64,000 nucleotides of DNA from CAVQCJ01 sp963771835 (GTDB lineage Bacteria; Actinomycetota; Actinomycetes; Prado026): NCBI GenBank assembly GCA_963771835.1, contig CAVYVA010000001.1:1240001-1304000 (forward strand). Reading direction: 5' to 3'. Positions 19,477-29,527 of this stretch are shown here, piece after piece. Each line of letters begins with the position of its first letter. Positions within the stretch are counted from its first letter, which is position 1. Both the position numbers and the translations under genes were made by a program. The notes under the pieces were generated by a model. It worked only from the letters and a program-made list of their open reading frames with translations, had not been told where the DNA came from and made no database searches.

Positions 19477-20934
19477 TCAGCCGCCGAGCGCCGGGCGGCC
19501 GTTCGCGTCGTCGGCCAGCGCTGTCCGTGCGGCCAGCCACCCGCACATGCCGTGCACGCCCGGGCCCGGCGGCGTGGACGCCGAGCACAGGTAGACGCCC
19601 GGCACCGGGGTCCGCCACGGCCGCACGCCCGGCACGGGTCGCGCGAGCAGCTGGCGCAGCCCGAGTGCTCCGGCGCCGATGTCGCCGCCCACGTTGTTGC
19701 GGTCGTGCGCCTGCACGGCCCCGGTGTCCATGGTGTGCCGGGCGAGCACGAGGTCGCGGAATCCCGGCGCGAACCGTTCCACCTGCCGCTCGATGACCTC
19801 GGTCCGGTCCAGGCGGCTGCCGTTCGGGACGTGGCAGTACGCCCACGCCGTCTGCTTGCCGACCGGCGCCCGGCCGCGGTCCGCGGCCCCGGCCTGCACC
19901 AGCAGCACGTACGGCCGGTCCGGGTGACCGCCGCGGGCGACGTCGCGCTCGGCCGCGGCGATCTCCTCGAACGTCCCGCCCAGGTGCACCGTCGGCGCGG
20001 CGGCCGTCCGTGGGTCGCGCCACGGGATCGGACCGTCCAGGGCCCAGTCCACCTTGAACACGCCCGCGCCGTGGCGGAACCCGGCCAGGGCCCTGCGGTA
20101 CCGGGCCGGTGCGGCCGGGCCCAGGATGTCGAGCAGGTCGCCCGCCGCGACGTCCAGCAGCACCCGGCGCGACGGCGGCAGCTCGGCGAGCGAGCTGACG
20201 GTCCACCCGGTCACCACCTCCCCGCCGAGGCCGCGCAGCCGGGTGGCGAGGGCTTCGGACAGCTGCTGCGAGCCGCCCGCGACGACCGGCCAGCCGCCGA
20301 GGTGCGCCAGCGCGCCCAGGACCACCGCGAGCCCGCCGGTGACCGGCGCGCGGAGGTCGAGCATCGAGTGCGCGGCGAGCCCGGCCAGCATCGCGCGCGC
20401 CCGGGCGGAACCGAGCAGGCGGGCCGTCGCGGCCGCCGGCAGCGCCGCGGTCGCGCCGAACCGGGCGGCGGCGACCGGCGCCCCGGGCCAGGAGAACGGG
20501 TCCAGCACGGTCGAGACGAGGTCCAGCCCGCCCGCGCGGAACGGCTGGGTCAGGCGGCGCCACCCGGGTCCCCCGGCGCCCAGCCGCTCGACGGTCAGGT
20601 CGAGCGAGCGGGAGACCAGCACGTCCGGCTCGCCCTCGAGCGGGTGGGCGAACTCTTCGGCGCCGTGCAGGAACGTGACCCCGAGCTGGTCCAGGCCCAT
20701 CGCGCGCAGCGCCGGCGACACCACCGCGAGCGGGTGCGCGGTCGAGCAGACGTCGTGGTGGAACCCCGGCAGCGTGAGCTCCTGGGTGCGCGCACCGCCG
20801 CCCACGCGGTCCGCGGCCTCGACCAGCAGCACCGACCGGCCGGCATCGGCGAGGACGTTCGCGGCGACCAGGCCGTTCGGTCCAGCCCCGACCACGACCG
20901 CGTCGTACCGCTGCCGCGTCGCTGGCCCGGTCAC
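19477..20934 (-). CDS. NAD(P)/FAD-dependent oxidoreductase, phytoene-desaturase (CrtI/PYROXD2) type
   Basis: This 485-residue flavoprotein has an N-terminal dinucleotide fold YDAVVVGAGPNGLVAANVLADAG, the second glycine-rich segment DRVGGGARTQE, and a C-terminal FAD signature PVPGVYLCSASTPPGPGVHGM. It belongs to the CrtI-like family whose members desaturate or oxidise very different substrates. No carotenoid genes are near, so a carotenoid role is not supported. Its neighbour 3 bp away is a SnoaL-like protein, followed by CoA-transferase genes. A second member of the family lies at 31608-33235. Confidence 0.85.
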   Translation of the reverse strand: MTGPATRQRYDAVVVGAGPNGLVAANVLADAGRSVLLVEAADRVGGGARTQELTLPGFHHDVCSTAHPLAVVSPALRAMGLDQLGVTFLHGAEEFAHPLEGEPDVLVSRSLDLTVERLGAGGPGWRRLTQPFRAGGLDLVSTVLDPFSWPGAPVAAARFGATAALPAAATARLLGSARARAMLAGLAAHSMLDLRAPVTGGLAVVLGALAHLGGWPVVAGGSQQLSEALATRLRGLGGEVVTGWTVSSLAELPPSRRVLLDVAAGDLLDILGPAAPARYRRALAGFRHGAGVFKVDWALDGPIPWRDPRTAAAPTVHLGGTFEEIAAAERDVARGGHPDRPYVLLVQAGAADRGRAPVGKQTAWAYCHVPNGSRLDRTEVIERQVERFAPGFRDLVLARHTMDTGAVQAHDRNNVGGDIGAGALGLRQLLARPVPGVRPWRTPVPGVYLCSASTPPGPGVHGMCGWLAARTALADDANGRPALGG

Positions 20935-20937
20935 GAC

Positions 20938-21408
20938 CTAGGGGTGGGCGGCCATGTACGCACGCAGGCCCTCGGCGGCCTGGGCCCGCACGGCCCTGCG
21001 GACGTAGGGCGTCCAGCCCAGCAGCCGTCCCTTGGGTCCGAGCGCCATCGCCGACCAGCCGTGGAAGTCGAACACGTCCCGCTCGGCATCGATCAGCCCG
21101 TCGGAGAACTCGAACGTAGAGGTGACCAGGTTGGCGACGGGTCGGCGGTCCGGCCCGAACAGGTACCGCGCCATCCAGGTCGCGTGGCCCTTGTGGCCGT
21201 CGGCCTGCAGCGCGCGCACCTCGATGGTCAGCTCCTGGGCGCGGCCGGTCAGCATCCGCCACATGGCCCCGACCTCCGGGCCGGTCAGCTCGGGGTAGAC
21301 CGGGTCGGAGAACCGGGCGGTGGGCGTGTAGCAGGCCGCCATCGCATCGCCGTCGGCCCGGCCGAAGGCGGCGTAGAACCGCTCCAGCGTCTCCCGGGCC
21401 GCGGACAT
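20938..21408 (-). CDS. SnoaL-like / NTF2-fold protein
   Basis: This 156-residue single-domain protein has the typical opening ETLERFYAAFGRADGDAMAACYTPTARFSDPVY and the later DVFDFHGWSAMALGPKGRLLGWTPYVR. The pattern matches SnoaL-like NTF2-fold proteins of actinobacteria, which may be isomerases, hydrolases or merely ligand binders. The ATG at 21408 coincides with the stop of the CoA-transferase beta gene. Function is unassigned. Confidence 0.78.
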   Translation of the reverse strand: MSAARETLERFYAAFGRADGDAMAACYTPTARFSDPVYPELTGPEVGAMWRMLTGRAQELTIEVRALQADGHKGHATWMARYLFGPDRRPVANLVTSTFEFSDGLIDAERDVFDFHGWSAMALGPKGRLLGWTPYVRRAVRAQAAEGLRAYMAAHP

Positions 21409-22067
21409 CAGGCGACCTGCATCGTCGCAGGCTCGTCCGGCACCGCGACCGGCGGTCCGGTGGCGGCCCGGACGTCGTCGACGCTCACCCCCGGCGCGGT
21501 CTCGCGCAGCACCAGCCCGTCCGCCGTCACGTCCAGCACCGCGAGGTCGGTGATGATCCGCTGCACCACGCCGCGTCCGGTGTACGGCAGCGTGCACTCG
21601 GTCACGACCTTGTGCGAGCCGTCCTTGGCGACATGCTCCATCATCACGATGACCCGCTTGGCTCCGTGCACCAGGTCCATCGCACCACCCATCCCCTTGA
21701 CCATCTTCCCGGGGATCATCCAGTTCGCCAGGTCACCGGTGCCGGAGACCTGCATCGCGCCCAGGATCGCCGCGTCCACGTGCCCGCCGCGGATCATCGC
21801 GAAGCTCGTCGCCGAGTCGAAGTAGCTCGACCCGGGCAGCACGGTGACGGTCTCCTTGCCCGCGTTGATCAGGTCGGCGTCGACGTCGTCCTCGTAGGGG
21901 TACGGCCCGACCCCGAGGATCCCGTTCTCGGACTGCAGCACCACCTGGACGCCGGGCGGCAGGTAGTTCGGCACCAGCGTCGGCAGGCCGATGCCGAGGT
22001 TGACGTACTGGCCGTCGCGCAGCTCCAGCGCGACCCGCGCGGCCAGCTGCTCCCTGGTCAGCGCCAT
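21408..22067 (-). CDS. 3-oxoacid CoA-transferase, beta subunit
   Basis: This is the catalytic half of a succinyl-CoA:3-ketoacid-type CoA-transferase. The 219-residue protein has YVNLGIGLPTLV, the SENGILGVGP motif with the glutamate that forms the CoA thioester, GGHVDAAILGAMQVS, and a conserved GAKRVIVMMEHVAKDGSHKV. GGGAGG stands at good spacing before the ATG at 22067. It overlaps the alpha gene end. It probably activates ketone bodies or a related 3-oxoacid; no beta-ketoadipate genes are nearby, so PcaIJ is less likely. Confidence 0.9.
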   Translation of the reverse strand: MALTREQLAARVALELRDGQYVNLGIGLPTLVPNYLPPGVQVVLQSENGILGVGPYPYEDDVDADLINAGKETVTVLPGSSYFDSATSFAMIRGGHVDAAILGAMQVSGTGDLANWMIPGKMVKGMGGAMDLVHGAKRVIVMMEHVAKDGSHKVVTECTLPYTGRGVVQRIITDLAVLDVTADGLVLRETAPGVSVDDVRAATGPPVAVPDEPATMQVA

Positions 22068-22861
22068 CACAGACCTCCCTCGGTGCCGGCGGCGGCCGGG
22101 CGCGGACGCACGGTCCGCCGCTCGATCCGCTTGTCGGCGGCCTCGTGCGCCGCCAGCGGCACGACCCGCTGCACGAAGATGCCGGGAGTGTGCACGAGGT
22201 CCGGGTCGAGCTGTCCGGGTTCGAGCAGCTCCTCGACCTCGGCGATGGTCACCCGGCCGGCCATCGCCGCCAGCGGGTTGAAGTTGCGCGCGGTCTCGTG
22301 GAACACCAGGTTGCCGTGCCGGTCGCCGCGGGCGGCCCGCACCAGCGCGAAGTCGGTGCGGATCGCCTCCTCGAGCACGTACTGGCGGCCGTCGAACTCG
22401 CGGGTGTCCTTGGCCGGCGACGCGAGCGCCACCGAGCCGTCCGGGTGGTAGCGCCACGGCAGCCCGCCGTCCGCGACCTGCGTCCCGACGCCGGTCGCCG
22501 TGTAGAAGGCCGGGATCCCGGCGCCGCCGGCCCGCAGCCGCTCGGCGAGCGTGCCCTGCGGGGTCAGCTCCACCTCGAGCTCGCCGTGCAGGAACTGCCG
22601 CTCGAACTCCTTGTTCTCCCCCACGTACGAGCTGGTGGTCCGGGCGATCCGGCGGGCCGACAGCAGCACGCCCAGGCCCCACTCGTCGACGCCGCAGTTG
22701 TTGGACACGACCCGCAGCCCGTCCGTGCCCTGCTCGTACAGCGCCCGGATCAGCACCGTCGGGACGCCGCACAGACCGAAGCCGCCGACGGCGATCGAGG
22801 CGCCGGTCCCGATGTCGGCGACGGCCTCGGCGGCCGAGCCGACGGTCTTGTCCAAGCTCAT
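22067..22861 (-). CDS. 3-oxoacid CoA-transferase, alpha subunit
   Basis: Alpha subunit of the same enzyme, 264 residues. It starts with DKTVGSAAEAVADIGTGASI and has the glycine-rich GGFGLCGVPTVLI, SNNCGVDEWGLGVLL and a central AFYTATGVGTQ block typical of SCOT alpha chains. The last ~20 residues are basic and poorly conserved. It is the first gene of the CoA-transferase/SnoaL/FAD-oxidoreductase run. It is divergent from the DUF3052-type gene, with 58 bp between them. Confidence 0.9.
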   Translation of the reverse strand: MSLDKTVGSAAEAVADIGTGASIAVGGFGLCGVPTVLIRALYEQGTDGLRVVSNNCGVDEWGLGVLLSARRIARTTSSYVGENKEFERQFLHGELEVELTPQGTLAERLRAGGAGIPAFYTATGVGTQVADGGLPWRYHPDGSVALASPAKDTREFDGRQYVLEEAIRTDFALVRAARGDRHGNLVFHETARNFNPLAAMAGRVTIAEVEELLEPGQLDPDLVHTPGIFVQRVVPLAAHEAADKRIERRTVRPRPAAAGTEGGL

Positions 22862-22919
22862 CTCGCAGGCCTCCCGGCTGTCGGTCGGGCGAATCTACCG
22901 CGCGGCTAGGTTGGCTCCC

Positions 22920-23354
22920 ATGAGCGCACCGGCCGGGTACTCCGGGACCCCGTTGCCGCGCAAGCTGGGCATCGCCTCCGGGCATGCCGTGCTGCTGTCC
23001 GGTGCGCCCGCCGGCTTCGACCTCGGCCCGTTGCCGGACGCGGTGACCGTGCACCGGCGCCGGTCCAGGCCGCGGTACGACGTCGTCCTCGCCTTCTGCC
23101 CGGACCGGGCTGCGCTGCAGGCCGGGTTCGGCCCGTGGAAGGCCCTGCTGGGGCCGGCCGGCGCGCTGTGGGTGGCGTGGCCGAAACGGGCCTCCGGCGT
23201 GGTCACCGACCTCAGCGACAACGTCGTGCGCGAGCACGGCCTGGCCGGCGGCCTGGTCGACGTGAAGGTGTGCGCCGTGGACGAGGTGTGGAGCGCGATC
23301 AAGCTGGTCTACCGGGTGTCGGACCGCTCGAGGGTGTCCAGCACCCAGGCGTAG
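22920..23354 (+). CDS. DUF3052-family protein
   Basis: This 144-residue soluble protein opens with AGYSGTPLPRKLGIASGH and contains YDVVLAFCPDRAALQAGF, LGPAGALWVAWPKRASG and DLSDNVVREHGLAGGLVDVKVCAVDEVWSAIKLV (quoted in parts). The pattern matches the DUF3052 family, widespread in actinobacteria, with no known biochemistry. The 3' end overlaps the end of the convergent S9 peptidase by 46 bp. Confidence 0.75.
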   Translation: MSAPAGYSGTPLPRKLGIASGHAVLLSGAPAGFDLGPLPDAVTVHRRRSRPRYDVVLAFCPDRAALQAGFGPWKALLGPAGALWVAWPKRASGVVTDLSDNVVREHGLAGGLVDVKVCAVDEVWSAIKLVYRVSDRSRVSSTQA

Positions 23355-25408
23355 ACCTCGGCCTCGTAGCCGAGGTGCCCGAACCGTCCGGACGGCCCGA
23401 CGTGCGCCCCGGCACCCAGCTCCATCCGCAGCAGCAGCCGGTCGTCGGCGGACCCGTCGGCCCGCAGCCGGGCCACCCACTTGGCCGGCTCCCAGTACAT
23501 GACCCGCGGGTCGTGCACGGCGCCGGTGACGAGCAGCCGCGGCCGGTCCGCCAGCGGTGGGAGGTTGTCGTACGGGCTGTACGCGCGCATCCAGGCGAAG
23601 TCCTCGGGCCGGCGCGGGTCGCCCCACTCGTCCCACTCCTGGGCCGTGAGCGGGAGGGACTCGTCCAGCATCGTGTTCACCACGTCGACGAACGGCACCT
23701 CGGCCAGCACCCCGCGCCAGCGGCGCGGCGCCTGCGAGAACACCGCGCCCATCAGCAGCCCGCCGGCCGACAACCCCCGCGCGACGATCCGCTCCCCGTC
23801 CACGAGCCCGTCCATGCCGTCCGCGGCCGCGACGAAGTCGCTGAAGGTGTTCTGCTTGTGCCGCAGCGAGCCGTCCAGCCACCACCGGCGGCCGCACTCG
23901 CCGCCACCGCGGACGTGCGCGTGGGCGAACACCACGCCGCGGTCGAGCAGCGAGACCAGCGCCGGGTCGAACTCGGGCTCGAAGCAGTACTCGTACGCGC
24001 CGTAGCCGTAGAGCAGGCACGGCGCGCTGCCGTCCAGCGGGGTGTCCGCCCGGCGCGCGACCGTGACCGGGACCAGCTCGCCGTCGGGCGCCTGGACGGC
24101 GTACCGGTCGGACACGTACGCGGAGGGCTCGTAGCCGGGCACCTCGAGCCGCTTGAGCAGGGTCCGCCGCACCGGTGTCCAGGTCGACCGAGTACCAGGC
24201 GGTCGGCTCGGTGTAGCTCTCCACGACCACGGTGACGGCGGTCGCGTCGTAGTCCTCGTTCGTCCCGAGCCGGATGGTTCCGGCCGGCACGCCCGGGTGC
24301 AGGTCCAGCGCCTCGGCCGAGCCGTCCCGGCGGACGACCCGCAGCAACGGGCTGCCGTCGCGGCGCAGGACCAGCACGACGTGCGCGGCGAAGACCTCGG
24401 CGTTCTCGAGCCGCTCCAGCGGGGTCCTCGCCGATCAGCTCGGTCCAGCCGGCGCGGCCGGGGTCGGCCACCGGGGCCCGCATGAGCCGGAACTCGGTCG
24501 CCGCGTCGTCGGTCACCACCAGCAGGACGTCGCCGTCCGGTCTGGGCGCGTGCGCTACGGAGTACAGCAGCCCCGGGACCCTGGGCTGGACCACCCGCGC
24601 CGGCGTACCCGGCCGGTCCGTCGGGACCAGCCAGACCTCGCTGGTGTCCTTGGACTGGATGCGGATGACCACGTAGGCGCCCGAGCGGGACCCCTCGCAG
24701 AAGACCTCGAACCGGTCGTCGTCCTCCTGCAGGACGAGGACGTCCTCGGCCGGGTCGGTGCCCAGCTCGTGCCGCCAGACCTGGTGCGGGCGGTAGGCCT
24801 GGTCGTGGACCACGTAGAAGAAGGTCCGCGAGTCGGCCGACCAGGCCCCGCCGTAGTAGGTCCTGGCCACCGTCTCCGGAAGGTCCTTTCCGGTGACGGT
24901 GTCCCGGAACCGCAGCTCGAAGACCTCGTCGCCCGGCCAGGTCGACGGAGTAGGCCAGGGCGCCGCCGTCCGGGCTCGGCTCGCGGAGCCCGAGGGCGAA
25001 GTAGGGCGACCCGTCAGCGAGATCGTTCTCGTCCAGGACCAGCTCCGCCGGAGAATCTTCCGCCCCGAGCCGGAACAACTGCTGGTATTCCTTCCCTGCG
25101 GCGGTACTGGTGTAGTAGACAAGGCCCCCACGCGACCAACTGACTGACCGGTCAGACGGCACAGTGCGGCTGACCATCTCCTCGAACATCGTCTGCTGGA
25201 GGGATCGGGTATGGGCCGTCCGGGCGTCGTAGAACGCCCGCTCGTCCCCCAGATAACGCTGCGTGAGCGGGTCGTCCACATCGCGCAGCCAGGCGTACTC
25301 GTCCTCCCACGGCTGCCCGTGCAGGATCCGGCCGGCCGCCGGCCTGGCCGGCGCGAGGGGGGCGGGCAGGCCGGTGCTGTCCGGCGAGTCAGCCGCGGAG
25401 TGATGCAC
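23309..25408 (-). CDS. S9-family prolyl oligopeptidase / oligopeptidase B (three frameshifts as written)
   Basis: A serine peptidase with an N-terminal beta-propeller and a C-terminal alpha/beta-hydrolase domain, cutting short peptides. The repaired length is 698 residues, typical of oligopeptidase B. The propeller starts after DEYAWLRDVDDP. The catalytic domain includes GYGAYEYCFEPEF, GGGECGRRWW, the nucleophile in GLSAGGLLMG and a late histidine in AHVGPSGRFGH. Extra bases near 24932, 24422 and 24167 break the frame. It is divergent from the Opp-type importer, so processing of an imported peptide is conceivable. The GTG at 25408 is the likely start. Confidence 0.85.
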   Translation of the reverse strand: MHHSAADSPDSTGLPAPLAPARPAAGRILHGQPWEDEYAWLRDVDDPLTQRYLGDERAFYDARTAHTRSLQQTMFEEMVSRTVPSDRSVSWSRGGLVYYTSTAAGKEYQQLFRLGAEDSPAELVLDENDLADGSPYFALGLREPSPDGGALAYSVDLAGRRGLRAAVPGHRHRKGPSGDGGQDLLRRGLVGRLADLLLRGPRPGLPPAPGLAARAGHRPGRGRPRPAGGRRPVRGLLRGVPLGRLRGHPHPVQGHQRGLAGPDGPAGYAGAGGPAQGPGAAVLRSARAQTGRRRPAGGDRRRGDRVPAHAGPGGRPRPRRLDRADRRGPRWSGSRTPRSSPRTSCWSCAATAARCCGSSAGTARPRRWTCTRACRPEPSGSGRTRTTTRPPSPWSWRATPSRPPGTRSTWTPVRRTLLKRLEVPGYEPSAYVSDRYAVQAPDGELVPVTVARRADTPLDGSAPCLLYGYGAYEYCFEPEFDPALVSLLDRGVVFAHAHVRGGGECGRRWWLDGSLRHKQNTFSDFVAAADGMDGLVDGERIVARGLSAGGLLMGAVFSQAPRRWRGVLAEVPFVDVVNTMLDESLPLTAQEWDEWGDPRRPEDFAWMRAYSPYDNLPPLADRPRLLVTGAVHDPRVMYWEPAKWVARLRADGSADDRLLLRMELGAGAHVGPSGRFGHLGYEAEVYAWVLDTLERSDTR

Positions 25409-25639
25409 GTCACGGAACCTAGCGCCCGGCGGTCCCGTCTCCACAACAGTTCGGCCACGACCTCGGCCCTGAGCGGTGCCCGGGTCCCCCACCCAGGGAC
25501 TATCGGTCCAAGACGCTCGACTGCGCTCACCGGCCACAGCCGCAGCGCTCGACCAGACCACTGACGTAGCACTCGACCCTGTACCTCACGACCCTGGACC
25601 TCTCGACCCCGAGCCAGCTCCCCCGACCCGGAGGCTTTG

Positions 25640-27476
25640 ATGAACCGCACCTTGTGGCGACGGACCGCGGCACTGGCCGCGGCCGGCGCGGTGGCGATCC
25701 TGCCGTCGGCGGCGTTCGCCGACAGCGCCTCCCCCGCTGCCAGCGCCGGGGCGTCCAAGACCGCGACGACGACGTTCACCGTCGGCTTCCTCCAGGACGT
25801 CGACTCGCTGAACCCGTTCGTCGGCATCCTGTCCTCGTCGTACGAGGTGTGGAGCGTGACCTACGACCAGCTCATCGGCTACAGCCAGAAGGACTTCTCC
25901 CCGGTCCCCGCAGCTGGCCGAGTCCTGGAAGGAGTCCGCCGACCACACGACCTGGACGTACAAGATCCGGTCCGGCCTCAAGTGGTCCGACGGGCAGCCG
26001 CTGACGGCCGAGGACGCGGCCTACACGTTCAACCGGATCATCAACGGCAGCGACGAGCAGACCAACTTCGGCAGCTACGTCGCCAACATGACCAAGGCCG
26101 AGGCCCCGGACGCGACCACGCTGGTCCTGACGGTGAGCAAGCCGACGCCGATCATGACCAGGCTCGCGGTGCCGATCCTGCCCGAGCACATCTGGAAGAA
26201 CATCGACGCGAAGGCGGTGTCGACGTACAAGAACGAGCCGATCGTCGGGTCGGGCCCGTTCATCTTCGACCAGCACGTGACCGGCCAGTACATCTCCTTC
26301 CACGCCAACCCGAACTACTGGGCCGGCGCGCCGCACATCAAGAACCTCGTGTTCCGGATCTTCCAGAGCGAGGACACGATGGTCGCGGCGCTCAAGAAGG
26401 GCGAGATCGACTTCGCCGACAGCCTCGGCGCGACGTCGTTCAACTCGCTGAAGAACGTCAAGGGCATCACCACCGTCCCGGCCGAGTACTCCGGCTTCGA
26501 CGAGCTGGCCTTCAACACCGGCGCGGCCACCGACACCGGCATCCCGATCGGCGACGGCAGCCCGATCCTCAAGGACAAGAGGGTCCGGCAGGCGATCAAC
26601 TACGCGATCGACAACAAGACCCTGGTGTCCAAGGTCCTGGGCGGCTACGGCGAGGTCGGCAGCTCGATCATCCCGGACATCTACGCGGACACCCACTACG
26701 ACCCGGCCGACAAGACCCGCAACTTCGACCCGGCCAAGGCCAACCAGATGCTGGACGACGCGGGCTACACCAAGGGCTCGGACGGGATCCGGGTCGACCC
26801 CGCGTCCGGCAAGAAGCTGTCCTTCCGGCTGTTCGGCCGCGACGACAGCCCCACGTCCAAGGACTCGGTGCAGTACATCGCCGGCTGGCTCAAGGACATC
26901 GGCATCGAGGCCAAGATCCAGATCGTGTCCGAGGACAAGCTGACCGAGATCATCGGCGCCGGCGAGTACGACATGTTCGAGTGGGGCTGGGTGGTCGAGC
27001 CCGACCCGGACTACCAGGTGTCGACGTTCCTGTGCTCCTCGCGCAGCACCAAGGACGGCTCGACCATCAGCGCCGGCCTGTCCGACAGCTTCTACTGCAA
27101 CCCGGCCTACGACGCGCTGTACCAGCAGCAGTCGACGACCACCGACGCGAACGCGCGCGCGGAGATCGTCAAGCAGATGGAGGCCATGCTCTACGACGAC
27201 GCCCCGTACGTCGTGACCTACTACTACGCGAACCTCGAGGCGTACCGCAGCGACCGGTTCACCAACTTCAAGCCGCAGCCGGACCCGAAGGGCTCGCTGC
27301 TGTTCCAGTACGGCACCTACAGCTACCGGGAGATCACCCCGGTCACCCAGGCCACCTCCTCGACGTCCAGCAGCACCGGGCTGTGGGTCGGGCTGGCGGC
27401 GGGCGCCCTGGTGGTGCTCGGGCTGGGTGGCTTCCTGGTGACCCGCTCGCGGCGTACGGCCGACGACCGGGAGTAA
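25640..27476 (+). CDS. Opp/Dpp-type ABC importer, substrate-binding protein (one frameshift as written)
   Basis: This is the extracellular peptide/solute receptor of the importer. The repaired length is 611 residues. A signal peptide (residues 1 to about 28, ending PSAAFA) is followed by the SBP_bac_5 body: VDSLNPF, GLKWSDGQPLTAEDAAYTF, IVGSGPFIF, NPNYWAGAPHIKNL, VRQAINYAID. There is no lipobox cysteine. Instead a C-terminal membrane helix (GLWVGLAAGALVVLGLGGFLV) plus basic tail would anchor it. CGGAGG precedes the ATG at 25640. One extra base near 25909 splits the frame. The ligand class cannot be read from sequence; the family binds peptides, opines or other solutes. Confidence 0.88.
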
Positions 27477-27482
27477 CGGGAC

Positions 27483-28542
27483 GTGGCGCCCATCAACCCC
27501 GTCGAGACGCTGCCGTCGGCTCCTTCGCCGGCGGCAGCGTCGGGCGGTTCCGGCGGGGCCACCACGGCCCGGTTCGTGGTCACCAAGATCCTGGCCTCGC
27601 TGGCCAGCCTGCTCTTCGTCGCGATCTTCAACTTCTTCCTGTTCCGGGTCCTGCCCGGCGACCCGGCGAAGATCCTCACCCGCAACCACGCGGTGCCGCC
27701 CGAGCACATCGCCCAGCTCCGGCACGAGTTCGGGCTCGACCAGCCGCTGCCGCAGCAGTTCGTGACCTACCTGAAGAACCTGTTCCGCGGCGACCTGGGC
27801 ATCTCGTTCAAGTTCCGCCAGCCGGTGACGACCGTCATCGCCGACCGGATCTGGCCGACGCTCCTGCTGGTCGGCATCTCGACCATCCTCTGCACGATCA
27901 TCGGGCTCTGGATCGGCATCCGGGCGGCCTGGAACCGGGACGGAACCTTCGACCGGGTCAGCACCGGCACGACGCTGACGCTGTACTCCATGCCCGAGTT
28001 CTGGCTCGGCATGATCCTCATCCTGGTGTTCGCCACCGGCTTCGGTCCGATCCCGGGCCTCTTCCCGACCAGCGGCCTGGTCACCCCGGGCGTCGAGATG
28101 GGCTCGGTGAAGGGCGTCATCGACGTCGCGTACCACCTCACGCTGCCCGTCATCACGCTCACGCTCGCCTACCTGGCGGAGTACTCCCTCGTCATGCGCT
28201 CGTCCCTGCTGGACGAGATGGGTGAGGACTACCTGACGACCGCGCGGGCCAAGGGACTGCGCGACCAGGACGTGCGCCGCAAGCACGCGGTGCCGAACGC
28301 GCTGCTGCCCTCGTTCACCCTGCTCGTCCTCTACCTCGGGTTCGTCGTCTCGGGCGCGATCACGATCGAGACCGTGTTCTCCATCCCGGGCCTGGGCCTG
28401 CTGTCGTACGAGGCGCTGAAGGTGCCCGACTTCCCGCGTGCTGCAGGGGGTCTTCCTGCTGTTCTCGGCCGGCGTGATCATCGCCAACCTCGTCGCCGAC
28501 CTGTGCTACCCGCTGCTCGACCCCCGGGTGCGGCCGGCATGA
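27483..28542 (+). CDS. ABC importer permease (OppB/DppB type; one frameshift as written)
   Basis: The repaired protein has 352 residues with an unusually long cytoplasmic N-terminus (about 40 residues) before the first membrane helix, then FLFRVLPGDPAKIL and the LRHEFGLDQPLPQQFVTYL segment typical of OppB. The cytoplasmic EAA-type loop is EDYLTTARAKGLRDQDV, which contacts the ATPases. One extra base near 28437 precedes VLQGVFLLFSAGVIIANLV. GTG start 6 bp after the binding-protein stop. The end overlaps the next permease by 4 bp (ATGA). Confidence 0.87.
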
Positions 28543-29519
28543 GCGCGCCCACGACCGACCAGGCTACCGGCCGACCCGGGCGCGCCGCCGGACCCGGCGG
28601 TCCGCAAGCTGCGCTCGCCGCGGGCACTGGCCTGGGCCCGACGCCGGGCGTCGGCAGGGCGGATCTGGAAGGAGTTCCGCAAGGACCGGGCCGGCCTGTT
28701 CGGGCTCGCGCGTCCTCGTCTTCTTCGTCCTCATGGCGCTGCTCGCGCCGTTGCATCACCGACGATGCGACGCTGGACGTCACCACAGCGCCCGGCGAGC
28801 CGATGCACCCGCCGTACGCCGGGTTCCCGCTGGGGACCGACGAGTACGGCCGCTCGATCCTGACGCTGGTCATCTGGGGTGCCCGGATCTCGCTGCTGGT
28901 CGGCTTCGCCGCCGCCCTCATGGCGATGGTCATCGGCACCCTGATGGGCATCGCGTCCGGGCACTACACGGGCTTCGTCGGCGGTTCGCTCAGCCGGATC
29001 ACCGAGTGGTTCCTGGTGATCCCGTTCCTGCCGCTGGCCATCGTGCTGGCCACGGTGCTCGCGACCCGGTTCCCGGCGTTCCGACGATCGGCACGCTGAT
29101 CATCGTCATCGGCATCACGAGCTGGGCGGCGACCGCCCGGCTGATCCGGGCGCAGACGCTGTCGATCGAGGCGCGGCCCTACCTGGAGCGGGCCAGGGCG
29201 CTGGGCGCGGGCCACTGGCGGCAGATGAACCGGTACGTGCTGCCGAACGTGATGCCGCTGGTGTTCGCGAACACCACGCTCACCGTGGCGGCGGCGATCC
29301 TCACCGAGACGACGCTGTCGTTCCTCGGGCTCGGCGACCCGTTCCACATCTCCTGGGGGCCGATCCTGGAGAGCGCGTTCGACCACGGCGCGATCTCGGC
29401 CGGCGCCTGGTGGTACCTGTTCCCGCCCGGCGTCGCGATCATCGCGGTGGTGCTCGCGTTCACCCTGGTCGGGCCGCGCCCTGGAGACCGTGCTCAACCC
29501 CCGGCTGCGGGAGCGCTGA
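28539..29519 (+). CDS. ABC importer permease (OppC/DppC type; five frameshifts as written)
   Basis: The second membrane subunit. After removing extra bases near 28581, 28711, 28754 and 29473 and restoring one near 29082, a 325-residue OppC-like protein results: RIWKEFRKDRAGLFGLAVLVFFV (first helix), PLGTDEYGRSILTLVIWGARISL (quoted only in part by sense), a GISL-type loop and the EAA loop YLERARALGAGHWRQM, ending LNPRLRER. The conserved GTDEYGRS motif marks the family. Five shifts within about 1 kb make it the worst-affected transport gene, yet all conserved blocks survive, arguing for sequence errors. Confidence 0.82.
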
Positions 29520-29527
29520 GCCCGGCC

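Noticed and set aside
19477..20934. Carotenoid biosynthesis locus
   Set aside because: The CrtI-like proteins lack any neighbouring phytoene synthase or GGPP synthase gene; the fold alone does not establish carotenoid chemistry.
25135..25165. CTGACCGGTCAG palindrome as an operator
   Set aside because: It lies inside the S9 peptidase coding frame, where Ser-Asp-Arg codons account for it, far from any start.
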